Assembly (NCBI GenBank): GCA_030295235.1 | Contig: AP026138.1 | Coordinates: 186,001 to 250,000 of the forward strand | Length of the DNA stretch: 64,000 nucleotides | Source: Fistulifera solaris | Taxonomy: Eukaryota; Bacillariophyta; Bacillariophyceae; Naviculales; Stauroneidaceae | Direction: 5' to 3' | Shown here: positions 31,973 to 43,351 of the stretch, piece after piece | Position numbering within the stretch: position 1 is the first letter of the stretch | Layout: each line of letters starts with the position of its first letter | Translations under genes and position numbers: made by a program | The notes under the pieces: generated by a model | Told to the model about the DNA's origin: nothing | The model's database searches: none | What the model saw: the letters and a program-made list of their open reading frames with translations, nothing else

Positions 31973-34900
31973 ATGTCTGGCTACGGAACTGGTCAGTTCA
32001 ACGACAACGCAGAGATGCACGCAGAAATGCACGCGGAGCTTGAACGTCTTCGTCGTCAACAGCAAGCCGCGACTTGGTCTGCATTAGCAGCAAGAGCTCG
32101 GCAGCAAGGCTATCCTACAGCGTCACCTGCACATCTTGGTTTGATGGGTGCTGCGGACGCTTCAGCTTCGTACTACGCTCGCGCTCCTGCTTACGCCCGA
32201 TATCCGGGATTGTCGGATCCTGCGTACGGAGCACGAGTGCAAGCCGACCAGAACCAGCTGGCACAGCTCCACCATGCCGTTTTCGGAAGACAACCTGCTG
32301 TCCAGCAGCTGGCAAGCAATTATACATATGCAGCTCCGGCTGGAGCTGTGACTGGGTACGCAGAGACTGCTACACCTACACATCGATCGCCGCCTGCAGA
32401 ACAACAAAGGTTTCCCTACGGTCTCAACTCGGGCACTACCCCTTCTCCGGCATCGTATGATAACTATGCATCCCGTAACTCCTACGTTAGTCCACCGAAA
32501 CCAGCGCCGAGTTCAGCTTCCGCACATCGTCCTCCAACTTCTACTTTGAGCTCCACCAAGGTCCCAGCGAAGTCTACACCCAAAGCAAAAGCAACCCCAG
32601 GAAAAAGCCCTGCCGTAACTCCCGCCAGTTCCAAAACTACTCCGAAAACTCCCAAATCAGGAAGTAGTTATGGCAGTAGCATGTCTAAGGCCAGCGAGAA
32701 ATCGAAAGAACAAAATACGCAAAAGCGTGTCGCGACGAGTGATGGCAAAATCCTTGTCGATGGGAAAGAAACTTATTATTCGGGACATGTACCTGTCGGT
32801 TTTGACGAAGACAAATATTGGATCTCAGAGCTACAGGTGTATTTGCGGTCGCATTTTGCCGAGGCTTTTGCTGCTACAGAGGAAGATGTTGCGGCTCCGA
32901 TGCATGGTCGGAACAAGCCGATTGTGTTGGGACAGGTGGGAATTCGTTGTATGTACTGCAAAGGTAAGATATCGATTCATTCTATGTTGCTCTTTATGCC
33001 TACTCTAACTGTTCCAATAATGTTCTGCAGGAGATAATCCAGCCGAACGAGGACAGCAATCGACCTCGTACCCCAGTCAAATAAGTGGCATCTATAATTC
33101 GGTGCAGCAAATGCTGCGTCTTCACCTTGATTGTTGTCTTTCAATGCCTGCTGAAGTGCGCTCGAAGATAGAATTTATGAAAGAGTGTTGCAATAGCCGG
33201 GGTGGCCGCAAGCAATACTGGATTGAGGCGGCAAAGCGCCGGGGTTTAGTCGATACGCCAGATGGTATCCATTTTGGACGTGACCCGTTGGCACCATTGC
33301 CAGATCATGTGGGCCCCTCGGTGACAAAGGACGGTCGCCGAAAGCGTGTGATCAAGACTTCTGAAGAAGCTGTTGTGGTTCCCTCTCAAGAACTTCCGCC
33401 ACCGCCTCCTCCTGTTGACGATAGACCTTTGGTCTTCGAGGAAGATCGTTCACTCATTAGTGATTACTTGTATCTGACACTGGAGCAGATGGCTCCGTGT
33501 ACTTTAATGGAAGCAGATCGGGTTGGATGCTACAAAACCCGCAAGGTTGGCTTTCCTGGTTTAGCCTGCAAGCACTGCGTGGGTCAAGCTGGTTGTGGTA
33601 GATATTTTCCTGCTTCGGAAGCTTCGCTTTCACAGACAACCACTTCACAGACCATCATGAATCACGTTCGCAACTGCCGTCGTTGCCCTACCGAAATTCG
33701 CGAGAACTTTGAAGTCATGAAGCGCAATCGTATGGGGCCTGATGGGAAGCGCGCTGATAAACCGAAACATGGCGGGCGCAAGGTATTCTTTCATAGATTG
33801 TGGTGCCGCATTCAAGGCCTGGAGATTCATGAAGAAGAAATAAAACTCGATGACACTACGCCTAAAAGGAGGAAGCCTTACGCTAAAAAGTCGAGAAAAA
33901 GATCATATGATAGCGACGGTGAATCCGGTGAGGACGACGGCGAAGTAGTGACTTCCGAGGGTGAAAGTGACTCGGAGGCCGAAAGCGAGGCCAGCGATAA
34001 GAAATCCCAAAGACGTAAATCGTCCCCGGGAAAAAGGAAGCCGGAAAAAGAATCTTGGTTTGAGGGATGTGTTCGCCTCACCAAAACAGACGACCCACAT
34101 TGGCTCTCTGAAATGGAATGTTTCGCCAGAAGCGATCTCGTCGAATTATTTAGTCTCGGCAATGAGGATGAACTTGAAAGTTACACCGGTAGAAAGGAGC
34201 CAGCAATTGGGCAAGTGGGTATTCGATGCGCCTTCTGCAAGTCACTTCCGCCTCAAGATCGGCCCGCTGGGTCTGTCGCGTTTCCGGAGTCGCTCCCAGC
34301 AATTCATTTGAAGGTGACAGACATGATTCGATTGCATTTTCCAAACTGCCCATCGCTGTCAGACGAAGCAAGAGAAACATTTAAGTCGCTTCGTGGCTTT
34401 GATGCAAAAGTAGCTAGCGATGATGCGCAGCAGTACTGGGTCGATGCTGCCCGTGACATTGGATTGGCTAACTTTCCAGTGGATGGAAAGAGCGATGCTT
34501 GGGGAATTGCTTTCCGGCGTGATCCCCTTCAGCCAAGTCCTGCAGATGAGTTAGATCTTGAAGTCGGTAACCCGAAGGATGTTTCCAGCAAAAGCTCACT
34601 TGTCAAAATCGACGATAGGGGATTGTGCACTGATCAAGTAATGCTACTACTGCGCCAAGTCATTCCCTGTCGCTTCAAGAAGAGCGACCGCCGTTCCGGG
34701 CCCGGGTACCGGGGTAGAGATAGGTCTATGGGGTTCCCTGGCTTGTCGTGTAAGCATTGTGCAGGGAAGAACACTCTGGGTCGATACTTTCCAGTATCCG
34801 CGAAGAACATGACCGATTGCACAAGCAACTCTTTACATACACATATTGCCTCTTGTGCTCATTGTCCCGAACCCATTCGCGCTTCATTGGCGTATCTTGG

Positions 34901-35381
34901 CCATCGCAGCATCCTCCAGAAGGCGGAACTCCGAGGATGCTGGAAGAAAGCATTCTTCAGAAAGATTTGGGATAGGTTGCATGTTGAGCGTAAATGGATA
35001 TCGGCTGATGACGGAGCAGGGCCTTCTAACATGAAAAATGATGAGCATATACACGGAGATGATGATGTGAGCGAAGATGGTGTAGAAGGCGGCGGGTCTT
35101 ATGATGACGATGATGTTGGTGGGGAAGAGGATGACGACGGTGGAGAAAGTGACAGCGACAAAGAGGAAGAACTTGGAGATCAGATGGAAGCTTTGATCAA
35201 AGCCGCGGCAATCTGGCTTACTGAACAAGATGCTGTCACGGATTCGGCTAGGGCAAACGCTCGAGCGTCAAAGCAGCAATCGCGTGCTTTGCCTTCCAAG
35301 AGACCAACAAGCGGCAGTAGCTCCAACCGCGCTCGAGGAGAACAGAGCATGCCAACTAAAAGGAGGCGTGTGCACTTTTGA
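31973..35381 (+). CDS. Large protein with two tandem copies of a Cys/His-rich double domain
   Basis: There are two exons with an intron at 32964-33030 (67 nt, GTAAGAT...TGCAG, splitting a Gly codon). The protein is about 1,114 aa. Residues 1-265 are low complexity (Gln/Ala/Tyr, then Pro/Ser/Lys). Then a two-part unit appears twice. Part A: W-x-SE ... LGQVGIRCMYCK ... QYWIEAAKRRGLVDTPDGI ... RDPLAPLP, again as IGQVGIRCAFCKSLPP ... QYWVDAARDIGLAN ... RRDPLQPSP. Part B: CYKTRKVGFPGLACKHC ... GRYFPAS ... HVRNCRRCP, again as RSMGFPGLSCKHCAG ... GRYFPVS ... HIASCAHCP. The CxxC and H-x4-5-C-x2-C spacing suggests zinc binding. Acidic runs and a basic end (PTKRRRVHF) suggest a nuclear protein. I do not know a named family; it may be diatom-specific. 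Confidence 0.82.
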
Positions 35382-36020
35382 AGGTGTCACTGAATTAAGA
35401 TAGCTATCGCGGTGTCTCTTTAACAACCTCGGAAAAGCAGGGAGACACGAGAGGAGTCGACAACGCCTTGGTGCATAATCTCTCAAAAGAAGGTGTAAGC
35501 TAACTGTAGTAGGTGACATAACTCAAATGGAGTAATTTTAATAATTTGGGGTATTTTTTTTAATAAAAAAACCTAGAGACATCATCAAACTTTTTGATCG
35601 TTGTTGATTGCATAGTCATTACCAACGAGCTGTAAGGATAAGGATAACCGTCATTAATGACCTAGAAAAGTCATTGTCGGTCTTGTTTCATGCACTATTA
35701 CTAATGTAGTAACACTTTTGGGTTACGTCGTTAATCGTAAAAACTGAAAGGTTAAACTAAGGTCTAAGCCATAATGTACAATTTATACCGAGTGATATAT
35801 ATGTAACTCTGAATAGTACATAGCCTTTCAGTTGGCACAAAAGATCTTTTCCCTTTCCCGCACTCGCACGGACATTCGAAACGGAGCAGTCATTCTCGCG
35901 TTGTTCCTCGTGCCTGCATTGATCTGTTTGAGATCTCTCTGATAGGCATCTTGAAAGGAGAGAGATAGCTTGAAAGATATTATATACTTCACAAAAGTCT
36001 ATAGTTTCCTTTAGTTAACA
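35382..36020. other. Intergenic region
   Basis: These 639 bp lie between two plus-strand genes. They contain T- and A-runs near 35553-35570 that suit a 3' processing region. The right half is the likely promoter of the acidic glyoxalase-like gene. No gene is supported. Confidence 0.4.
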
Positions 36021-36322
36021 ATGTCGGATTCTGATGATAGTTCGAATGCCGGCCCGACGGAAGAAGACCGAAAAATGAAAGAGATGCTGGCCGAATGGGA
36101 TGAAAAAGATGACGACGACGATGTTTACGAAGACTCGGACGACGATGAGGATGATGACGCTGCCAAGGCCAAGAAAATCGCTCTATTGAGTGCTGCTGCC
36201 GACTCTGAAGAAGAGGAAGACTCCGATGAGGAGGAGGAAGAAGACGATAAGGGAGACGATGATGACGAGGAAGAAGAAGACGAGGAGGAGGAAGAAAGTC
36301 AGGAAGAGGAAGTAGAAGAAGA

Positions 36323-36357
<35 letters not shown>

Positions 36358-37568
36358 AAGAAGAAGAAGAAGAAGAAGAAGAGGAGGAGCAGCCGGCGGT
36401 AGAGGAAGAAGAATCTGAAGAAGAGGAAATTCCAGTTGAAAAGAAAAAGAAAAGACAAAAAGGAGAAGAAAGAAAAAAAGGAGAAGAAGGAAAAGAAGGA
36501 AAAGAAAAGTAAGAAAGACAAGAAGAAAGATGTTGATTCCGACGATGAAGATGATGAAGCGGATGAAGAAGAAACTGTGAACAGAGGTGAAGAGATTGTA
36601 GATACCCTGAAAAAGAAACCCAAGAAAAAGAAAAGAAAAAGGTCAAGACGAAGAAGATAACGGATGTGGACGAAGACGACGATGAGGAAGCCATCAAGAT
36701 GAAGCAAATGATGGCAGGTTGGGACTTGAACGGAGATGATGACGATGACGACGATGATGAAGATGCAAGTGATGACACCAGTGAAGAGAGCGAGCGTGAA
36801 GTCATCCTTGACGACAACGTGCTCGATCACATCGTTCTTGCCGCACCTGACCTCGACGACGCAATCAAGGAGTTCAAGAAAAGAACTGGGACCGAACCAG
36901 TCATTGCTGGAACGATCAAGGGTCTGGGTATCAAGTGTGCACGTGCCTCTTTTAATGATACCAGCTACATCGAGATCATTGCCCCGGATCCAAAAGGACC
37001 GGGTCCCATTGGTGAACTTCTCAAGTCAAAGGCGATCACTGAGCTGACTCCTTTCCACTATGCCATCAGATCATCTAAAACTGAGGCTTTGAAGGATGAA
37101 GTAAGCCAATTTGGTTACACGCCAGACCATATTACTATGTTTGGAGCTAAAGCTGATGGTAGTCCGCGCAAGTGGGAGATGCTGTACTTGTACGGCCACA
37201 AGATGGGCGGTATCTGCCCCTTCTTCATTAACTGGAACAACTCAGACCACCCATGTGCTACGCTCCCGGTTGTGGGCAAATTGAAGAAGTTTACTATTCG
37301 CGCTCCTGAAGGCGATCCTGTACATGAACTACTTGAGCACTCTGGTGTTGACTCTATCAATATCGAGACAGGTAAACCAAAGATTTCTTTTCAATTTAGC
37401 AGTGCGGAAGGAACAGTAAAGTTCTCTGCTAGCAAAGCCGTTGGGTTCAAATTCCCTGGCTTCGAAGACGAGGACGGAGAAGATGTTAGTGATGAAGACA
37501 TCGAATTCGAGTCTCCAGCTGCGCCGGAACTTCTTCCTGTTGGAGATCTCGATGATGATAGCGAATAA
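36021..37568 (+). CDS. Acidic / Lys-rich protein with C-terminal glyoxalase-like domain
   Basis: ATG 36021 starts MSDSDDSSNAGPTEEDRKM. A motif KMKEMLAEWDEKDDDDD near the N-terminus recurs later as KMKQMMAGWDLNGDDDDD (near 36699). Between them are long Glu/Asp runs and a (KEK)n segment. The C-terminal 260 residues look like a Glyoxalase_3-type vicinal-oxygen-chelate domain: LDHIVLAAPDLDDAIKEFKK, TGTEPVIAGTIKGLGI, SYIEIIAPDPKGPGPIGELL and LTPFHYAIRSSK. No enzyme activity is established for such domains in this context. The frame shifts at A-rich runs (about 36440-36490 and about 36630-36660), consistent with homopolymer miscalls. The Asp/Glu runs resemble those of nucleolar or chromatin proteins. 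Confidence 0.75.
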
Positions 37569-37656
37569 AGTATACGTAATCTTGCCGGTTCTTTAATGAT
37601 ACTATTTTAAAAAAATATTCTATTGAAAAATTTTGCGCCCTTCTCGCAAACCAGTG

Positions 37657-39537
37657 TCAGCGGTTCCACCAAAGCTCATTCGCATCAAGGTCGCGAACGC
37701 TTTCAATGCGCTTCAGGTAGATCTTGCTCTTTCGAACGTGGTTATATGTTGCTTGGCGACTTGGAGGTAGTTCTTCAACCCCAACTTCTTCGAACCCCCG
37801 TTCCAAGAACCATTCCATCGTTTGCGTACTGAGCACGAAGATAGAGGTGCATCCATGCATGACGCACATCCGTTCCAGATAGCCTAGCATGGCATCGCCA
37901 CGCCCACCTTTTCGGTATTCGGAATTCACCACTAAACAGCCTATTTCAGCGTAGCCCTTTTCGAACTTTTTTTAACTGGCCACAGGCCACGATAAGGTTG
38001 TCACGGGTATAAACATAGTACATTTCTATGTCTTTCTCGAGAACGTTTTTGGTCGATCAATAAGTGTGCCCATTTTTATCAGAGGTGAAATCAATTCATA
38101 AATACCGCTCACATCATTCACATTTGCTCTGCGGATACCTTCATAAAGGTCTCCCGAAAGGAGAGTTCCACTTCCGTCTCGCGTGTATAACTCTTGCAAG
38201 ACTGAGCCATATTTGGGAGAAATGATGTGAGCTCGTTTTACCCCGTTCTCGACCGCTTCGACAGACCATCCTATCTTGTGCAGCATGTCAACCGTTGATG
38301 GGTCTTTGCCGTCCATTCGTTCGTTTATCGTCGAGAATCCCTTTTATTAATCGAGAGGCCTGAGTAATTGAGTAAAGCTTTGGCGTCCGAAAACCTCAAA
38401 CTCTGTATCTTTTTGCCATGTACAGTGCTTCTCAGTTCGGTTTCTTTCTCAGTGAAGAAAATGACTTTACTGGCTTTCATTGCCCCAGCAACGGTTGCCG
38501 CCAAACTTTCTGAACACACATTGAAAACTTCCCCGGAAGGACTGACTCCCAAAGTGGTTAGGAGGCAAATGTCACGGTTGTCGTGTAAGCGCTTAATTTT
38601 ATCAACTTCCACTTTCCGCACGAAGCCCGTGTATCTAGAGAAAAAACAACACATAATGAGAATGCCGATGTACAAGCGCAACGAGAATTATCGGTCATAC
38701 GTACTCGTAATCAATCCCATCTAGAATACCTAGCGGTTGCGCGGAGTAGAAGTTACCCGAGACTACATTTCCATCCATTCCCGAGCTCTGAAGTCGCAGT
38801 GCCCGAGCCAATTCGCGCTCCACTTCAAATCGAACGTATCCAGCTTCCTCTTTCACAACTCGAAGTGTGTCTTTGTCGGTTACTCTGACACCGGCCAAAC
38901 GATGTTTTTCGTTCAATCGTTTCTCAATCTGATGTCGGCATCCTACTACCAAGACGACCTTCATACCCAACAACCAAGTCAGGGCGATGTCATTCATGAG
39001 ATTTCGGAAAATTGCCGGGTCTTCTAGATCGAGAAGACCACCGGGGATATGGTAAACGGCGAGAGTATTTCTATGGTTGGCGATATAGTTGGCACTGCCA
39101 CGGAACATGGAAACGAAAGGCAGGTGTCGAAGCTGTTCTGCGACATCGGGGTCGATGGGGTCGGCGGGCGTATGGATAGTGACGATTTCTATTTCGCTGG
39201 GATCAATGGATAACACAGAAGCTAGAACCGATTGATATGCTCTGCTTTCTGTTGCATTCAAACCGTTGAGTGAGTCGGACTGAGCATCTTCGTAAGAAAG
39301 GGGGAAAGCGACACCGCCGGTTGGTCCACTACTTTGACTCGTTTCGTCTTTTTCGAAGCTATTTGTTGTTGATGATAAACGCCCCAGTCTTTCACGACGA
39401 TGAAGCGATAGAGCTCGCGATCGAGGTGTGAATCCATCAACAAAATAGATCCATAAGCATGAGAAATAAAAAAGTCTGAGGAGTCGAACATCCGAACACT
39501 TTCGCGGCGAAGCTAGCGCCCGTCGTCTTTGTGTCAT
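37657..39537 (-). CDS. NAGS: N-acetylglutamate synthase, plastid-targeted (ArgA-type)
   Basis: It catalyses the first step of arginine synthesis, acetyl-CoA + glutamate to N-acetylglutamate. The first ATG in frame is 39537 (MTQRRRALASP). A hydrophobic segment ending YFVDG-FTP is an ASAFAP-type plastid signal. The amino-acid-kinase domain follows (FRGSANYIANHRNTLAVYH, IALTWLLGMKVVLVVG, LGILDGIDYEYTGFVRKV), then a GNAT domain (EIGCLVVNSEYRKGGRGDAM, MCVMHGCTSIFVLSTQTMEW, FLERGFEEVGVEELP). The intron is 38635-38704 (70 nt). Three frame problems all sit in A-runs of the coding strand: opposite 38341-38344, 38046-38050 and 37967-37973. Joined, the protein matches the whole bacterial-type ArgA layout. 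The gene is convergent with the glyoxalase-like gene. Confidence 0.9.
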
Positions 39538-40248
39538 AGGCAGCTGCTTTTGTGGCTTAACCTGTTTTTGAGCAGCGTATTCGCTAGATGTAGTAAGGAG
39601 CTGAGTGAAATAAGTCCTTTGCAAAAGCGCCGAAGCGGAAGTTTGGAACTCCTTTTTTTTGCGGATGCTGCAGTTTGCGAAAGCAATCGCAGATCGCAGC
39701 ACGTTTTCGTAAATGTCGTAACGGGTCCTGCAACTTCCCCGTAGTCCGTAGTGTTCTATGCGTGCCGCAACGACACACTCTGATACCAGGTACTTACAAA
39801 ACAGATATTTACGATCAATCCTACATTATGAGGTACAGTCATTTTGGGAGAGGATACAAAGTAAGGTCCAAGATCGAGACACACGACACACCGCAGCCAT
39901 CGCAGCGGCAGCGTGGATCATTCATCATAGTGTTGAGCTCCAGTACAAAATGTACGTGCCATTTTCGTCCGACGACTTCGACTGGAGGCGCAGCGCGGTA
40001 ACACGGGTTTACGATGAAGTGTTGCATCGACTGTTATTAGCATCAATAATAATCAGCATCGAAACAATTAAGAGATCCCTTCGATATCGCAATAACCCTT
40101 CGTTGCGTCCCTAAGAAAAATCAGGAGCGCTCAAGGTCCCTGTAAAGGAGAGCTGCGGTGGACTCTTTGAAGGGACTTGGGTCTGCTTTCTTTCGTACTC
40201 CGCCTATCATTCTACCTGTTCTTGTTCGTTTGTAGGAAGCATTCAATC
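39538..40248. promoter_or_regulatory. Divergent intergenic region NAGS / low-complexity protein
   Basis: These 711 bp lie between divergent starts. A 118-residue plus-strand frame at 39758-40114 (with EVQSFWERIQSKVQDRD) has an ATG but no recognised family. I leave it uncalled. A TTTGTAG just before ATG 40249 could be a splice acceptor of a 5' UTR intron. Confidence 0.35.
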
Positions 40249-42154
40249 ATGCCTCGAACTGCTGATTTGAAGAAAAAGCAGTTCGGACAAAACTCTGAAC
40301 AAGCTGGTCGTAAAACCTCCCCCGGTTGTGGGTAGTGGAAGTGGCGTTCAGCGCAATGGGCTGCTTCTGTTGAGCGCCACGAAGAAAGAAGGCGGACTTC
40401 TTTCGACACCGTCCGTTAGCACAAACGCAGGAGCTGCGGCGAAATTGCACGAGTCTACAACCGTATCGACTCATGATGCACTCCTATCAGCTGTAACGGG
40501 GAAGGTAGACAGAGATTCGAAACAGTTAGACGCTTGGGGTGTCGCTGACAAACAAGACATAGAACCACTTGCGCAACCACCAGCACCAGCTCCAGCTCCA
40601 GCAATTCAGGAAGTGAAAGTTACGGAACCCGTTCAGGAGAAATCTACGAATCATAACGAAGCTTCTGGTTTAAACTGGGATGACTATGGTGGGCGTGAGA
40701 CGGACTCTAACAGACAATTGAAGCAAGTCGCGGTGGATGGCGATCTCGATCAACAGGCTTACATGTCAAAGCTAGCCAAGGAACGCGCAGCACGATTAAG
40801 CACCGAGGAATCGATGAGAAAGCGGGAAAATGAATTACGATCGGCGGCGCGGTTGAAGGAGCTAGATGACAGAAAAGAAAAAGAGGCGCCGACTGTAACC
40901 CGCTCTATTTGGGAGCCAAATAGAGGAGATAAATCTTCTAGCGGACAACAAAACCGCCAATCTTCTGATGAGAGTGGAACGGCTTCAATAATGCACGGGC
41001 GGCAGTCTGAGGGCCCAGTCATTCATCTCTCCAGCTATGAAGATCGTGATAGGGGCGAAAGTCAATCATCATCTTGTCCTCGGATGTTGTATGACCCCAA
41101 AAGTGGAAGTATGGTAGCGGTGAAAATTCGAGAAGAGAAAAAGAAGCAACTAGTCCGCAAACCAAAGAAAGATAAGAAGCTTGAAACGAGGGAGGATGTG
41201 AAGCAGCCCCTAAAGGTTAAGAAGGAAACATCCAAGCAGCAAGGGAAAAAGTTTCCGCGCACGTGCGGCGTTCTTTATGAGCGCGATGCAACAGGCCAAA
41301 TACGCTGTGCTGACGGTTGTGAAGGCGATCTGGGCTATGGGGCACATAGTGTACCTGGTGGAAAGGTCAATAATCCAGATGCTTACGTAGAGCTCATGAA
41401 GGCACAGGATGCAGGGAATGGGGCTTTGAACTACAACTCTAGATCGTTGCAATTACTAGGACTGAAAGGTTCCGACATGGCTCTTCAAACAGGATTGATG
41501 GGCACAAATGATGATCATGAATCAAATCTCTTTGCGATGAATTCTTTCGATCTAGTTACAGCTGATGACAAGCTTGAGCTTGTTACCGGGGTTGATGATT
41601 CTCCAACTTTGAAACCGACAGCAAAAGAATGGGCTCCCAGTCAGGCTGCAATAGCTGCTATTGTTGCTTCCAGAAATAAAAATCCAGAGCCCCTGGAAGA
41701 TAGTGATGAAGACGAAGAGGAAGATGAGGGTTATTTGGTCGATGGCTTAGGGAGCGATGGAGACGACGGTCCCGTGGGCCTTGGATTTGATCCAACTCAA
41801 GACATGGACGGACTAATGCGATCTCCTCCTCGTACGGCGGAAGGCACTGACCAATTGGCGGCTGCCGTCGACTTAGAGTCACTAAAGATTGACCCACCCA
41901 TTTTTAGTTTATCATCTCAAGCTGGGCCTCTCTCTGCGCAAAGCAATATTTTTGCCTTTGGGACATCGAGCACATGGGGCACCAAGTCCGGTGATACGAA
42001 TGGCGACGATTGGGCGATGCCTGCGGGTATTAGCGGTGCTGGTGCTGGATTGTTTGGCGGTATGAACGCTTTCACCCAAAACAAAAATGACCCAACTGGT
42101 CAGACGTCACCATTCCTTGGCGGAGGGACATGGACGGCACCAACGCAACGATGA
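40249..42154 (+). CDS. Low-complexity protein with conserved-looking Cys core, unknown
   Basis: ATG 40249 starts MPRTADLKKKQFGQNSEQAG. The frame shifts at the C5 run 40319-40323, after which a 600-residue frame continues. Visible parts: a disordered N-terminus, a short PAPAPAPA run, a charged coiled-coil-like stretch (KLAKERAARLSTEESMRKRE), and a compact block (RTCGVLYERDATGQIRCADG, then CEGDLGYGAHSVPGGK) that looks like a folded core with three Cys. An Asp/Glu-rich segment (DSDEDEEEDEGYLVDGLG) and a Gly/Phe-rich tail follow. I do not recognise a family. A nuclear or RNA-linked role would be a guess. Confidence 0.72.
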
Positions 42155-42613
42155 TCTGACAACAACTGAGTTACGAGTGTTTACTTCTGAAGTGTTTCGT
42201 TCTTCAAACAGATCCTTATTTTGCGAGAGAATTTGCGGCTAGGCAGATGTTAACAGTTGCCGCCATGGCTGCGCCTAGCATGCTTTCAGACTTAAATCAG
42301 GGCAAGTCTCCAGTACCCTCTGCTCTTATATAATAATATGTTATCCATATGGTAAGCAGCACTGCAGTCGAGGTTGCAAGAATCAAGCGCAAGCCACAAA
42401 GGGTTGATACATAGGACTTAGTTATCGAGTACGACTTCTCATTACAATAATATTAGCTTACCTAGGTTAGTGCTCATAGAGAGAATCGCGTTGAAAGCAA
42501 ATTCAGCACAACGATAGATTCGACGAAAAAGGGCATAAACGAAAGCTCTACGCTACCAGTAGTGCGTGACGCTTTAAAAACATCCATTAAATCAAAGAGC
42601 TTTAGTTATTCGT
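42155..42613. other. Convergent 3' intergenic region
   Basis: These 459 bp lie between the stops of the low-complexity protein gene and the proteasome gene. I see nothing beyond expected 3' UTR sequence. Confidence 0.4.
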
Positions 42614-43351
42614 TTACCAGCCTCCGTCGTCTTCAAGCTCACCAACGGATTGACGATAAGCTTCTGCCTGCCAAGCGGCTGCGGTGTCTAATTCATACGG
42701 TTCCGACACCAAAACTTCATCGTATGCGCATTTCGCGAGCTGAATACGGGGTGAAGCACGGCAATCACGGAAAAAGAGGATCTTCATGCAATCTTCGAGA
42801 AGAGCCCGAGCCTCGCCTTCTGTTAGATCGGGTCGCCACTTCTCTCGCAACAAAGGCATCGCCAAGTAAGCTCCGAATCCTGTGGCAATAAAGTTGTCGC
42901 GGACTGTAGTACCGATTTTGTCCACGCTCCCCAAGAACGGCTTTCCTTTCAGATCTTTTCCAGCAACCAACAACTCGTTCCAGAAAGGGTTAAATTTACT
43001 TCGGCGACTGTAAAGAAGCATGCGAAGATAATTCCAAGTATTTTCCGCAGTCATGCCGCTTTCTTCCGTGTACAAAGAGTCCATGACACTTGTAGTAGTC
43101 TCTTCCAAGGCCTTGGCCTTGAGAATTTCCAGGATGCGCTGAAAGTCCGAATATTCACCAGATGCGCCGATTACAGTATTTTCCACGACATGTAGACGAG
43201 GAATGTTTTGCGCCTTTGCCATACTACCATACGAGAGCAACGTATCAGCTGCTAACAGCACACCTTTGTCGTAAACGATCCCCAAAACGGAAGTTCCTGT
43301 TACCATCGGTTGCACCGTGTGTTGACGCGAAGGAACAGCGGCCGGGAGCAT
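42614..43351 (-). CDS. PSMB4: 20S proteasome subunit beta-7 (PSMB4 type)
   Basis: This is a non-catalytic subunit of the 20S core inner ring. The first ATG is 43351 (MLPAAVPSRQ); the longer upstream frame has only TTG. After a short propeptide, HTVQPMVTGTSVLGIVYDKG matches the PSMB4 processing site region (T-x-x-P-M-V-TGTSVLG). Further hallmarks are VLLAADTLLSYGSMAKAQNI, TVIGASGEYSDFQRILEIL, NPFWNELLVAGKD and FIATGFGAYLAMPLLR. The length (about 245 aa) is normal and the frame is intact. Confidence 0.93.
   Translation of the reverse strand: MLPAAVPSRQHTVQPMVTGTSVLGIVYDKGVLLAADTLLSYGSMAKAQNIPRLHVVENTVIGASGEYSDFQRILEILKAKALEETTTSVMDSLYTEESGMTAENTWNYLRMLLYSRRSKFNPFWNELLVAGKDLKGKPFLGSVDKIGTTVRDNFIATGFGAYLAMPLLREKWRPDLTEGEARALLEDCMKILFFRDCRASPRIQLAKCAYDEVLVSEPYELDTAAAWQAEAYRQSVGELEDDGGW

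Noticed and set aside
36183-36830. 215- and 172-residue minus-strand frames (Phe/Leu- or Ser-rich)
   Set aside because: They are complements of the Glu/Asp/Lys codon runs of the plus-strand gene and show no domain.
37657-39702. Longer NAGS start at 39702
   Set aside because: The first codon there is GTG; the first ATG (39537) places the signal peptide near the N-terminus as expected.
39758-40114. 118-residue plus-strand frame with an ATG between NAGS and the next gene
   Set aside because: It reads somewhat protein-like (EVQSFWERIQSKVQDRD), but it has no family match and lies in an expected promoter region; left uncalled.
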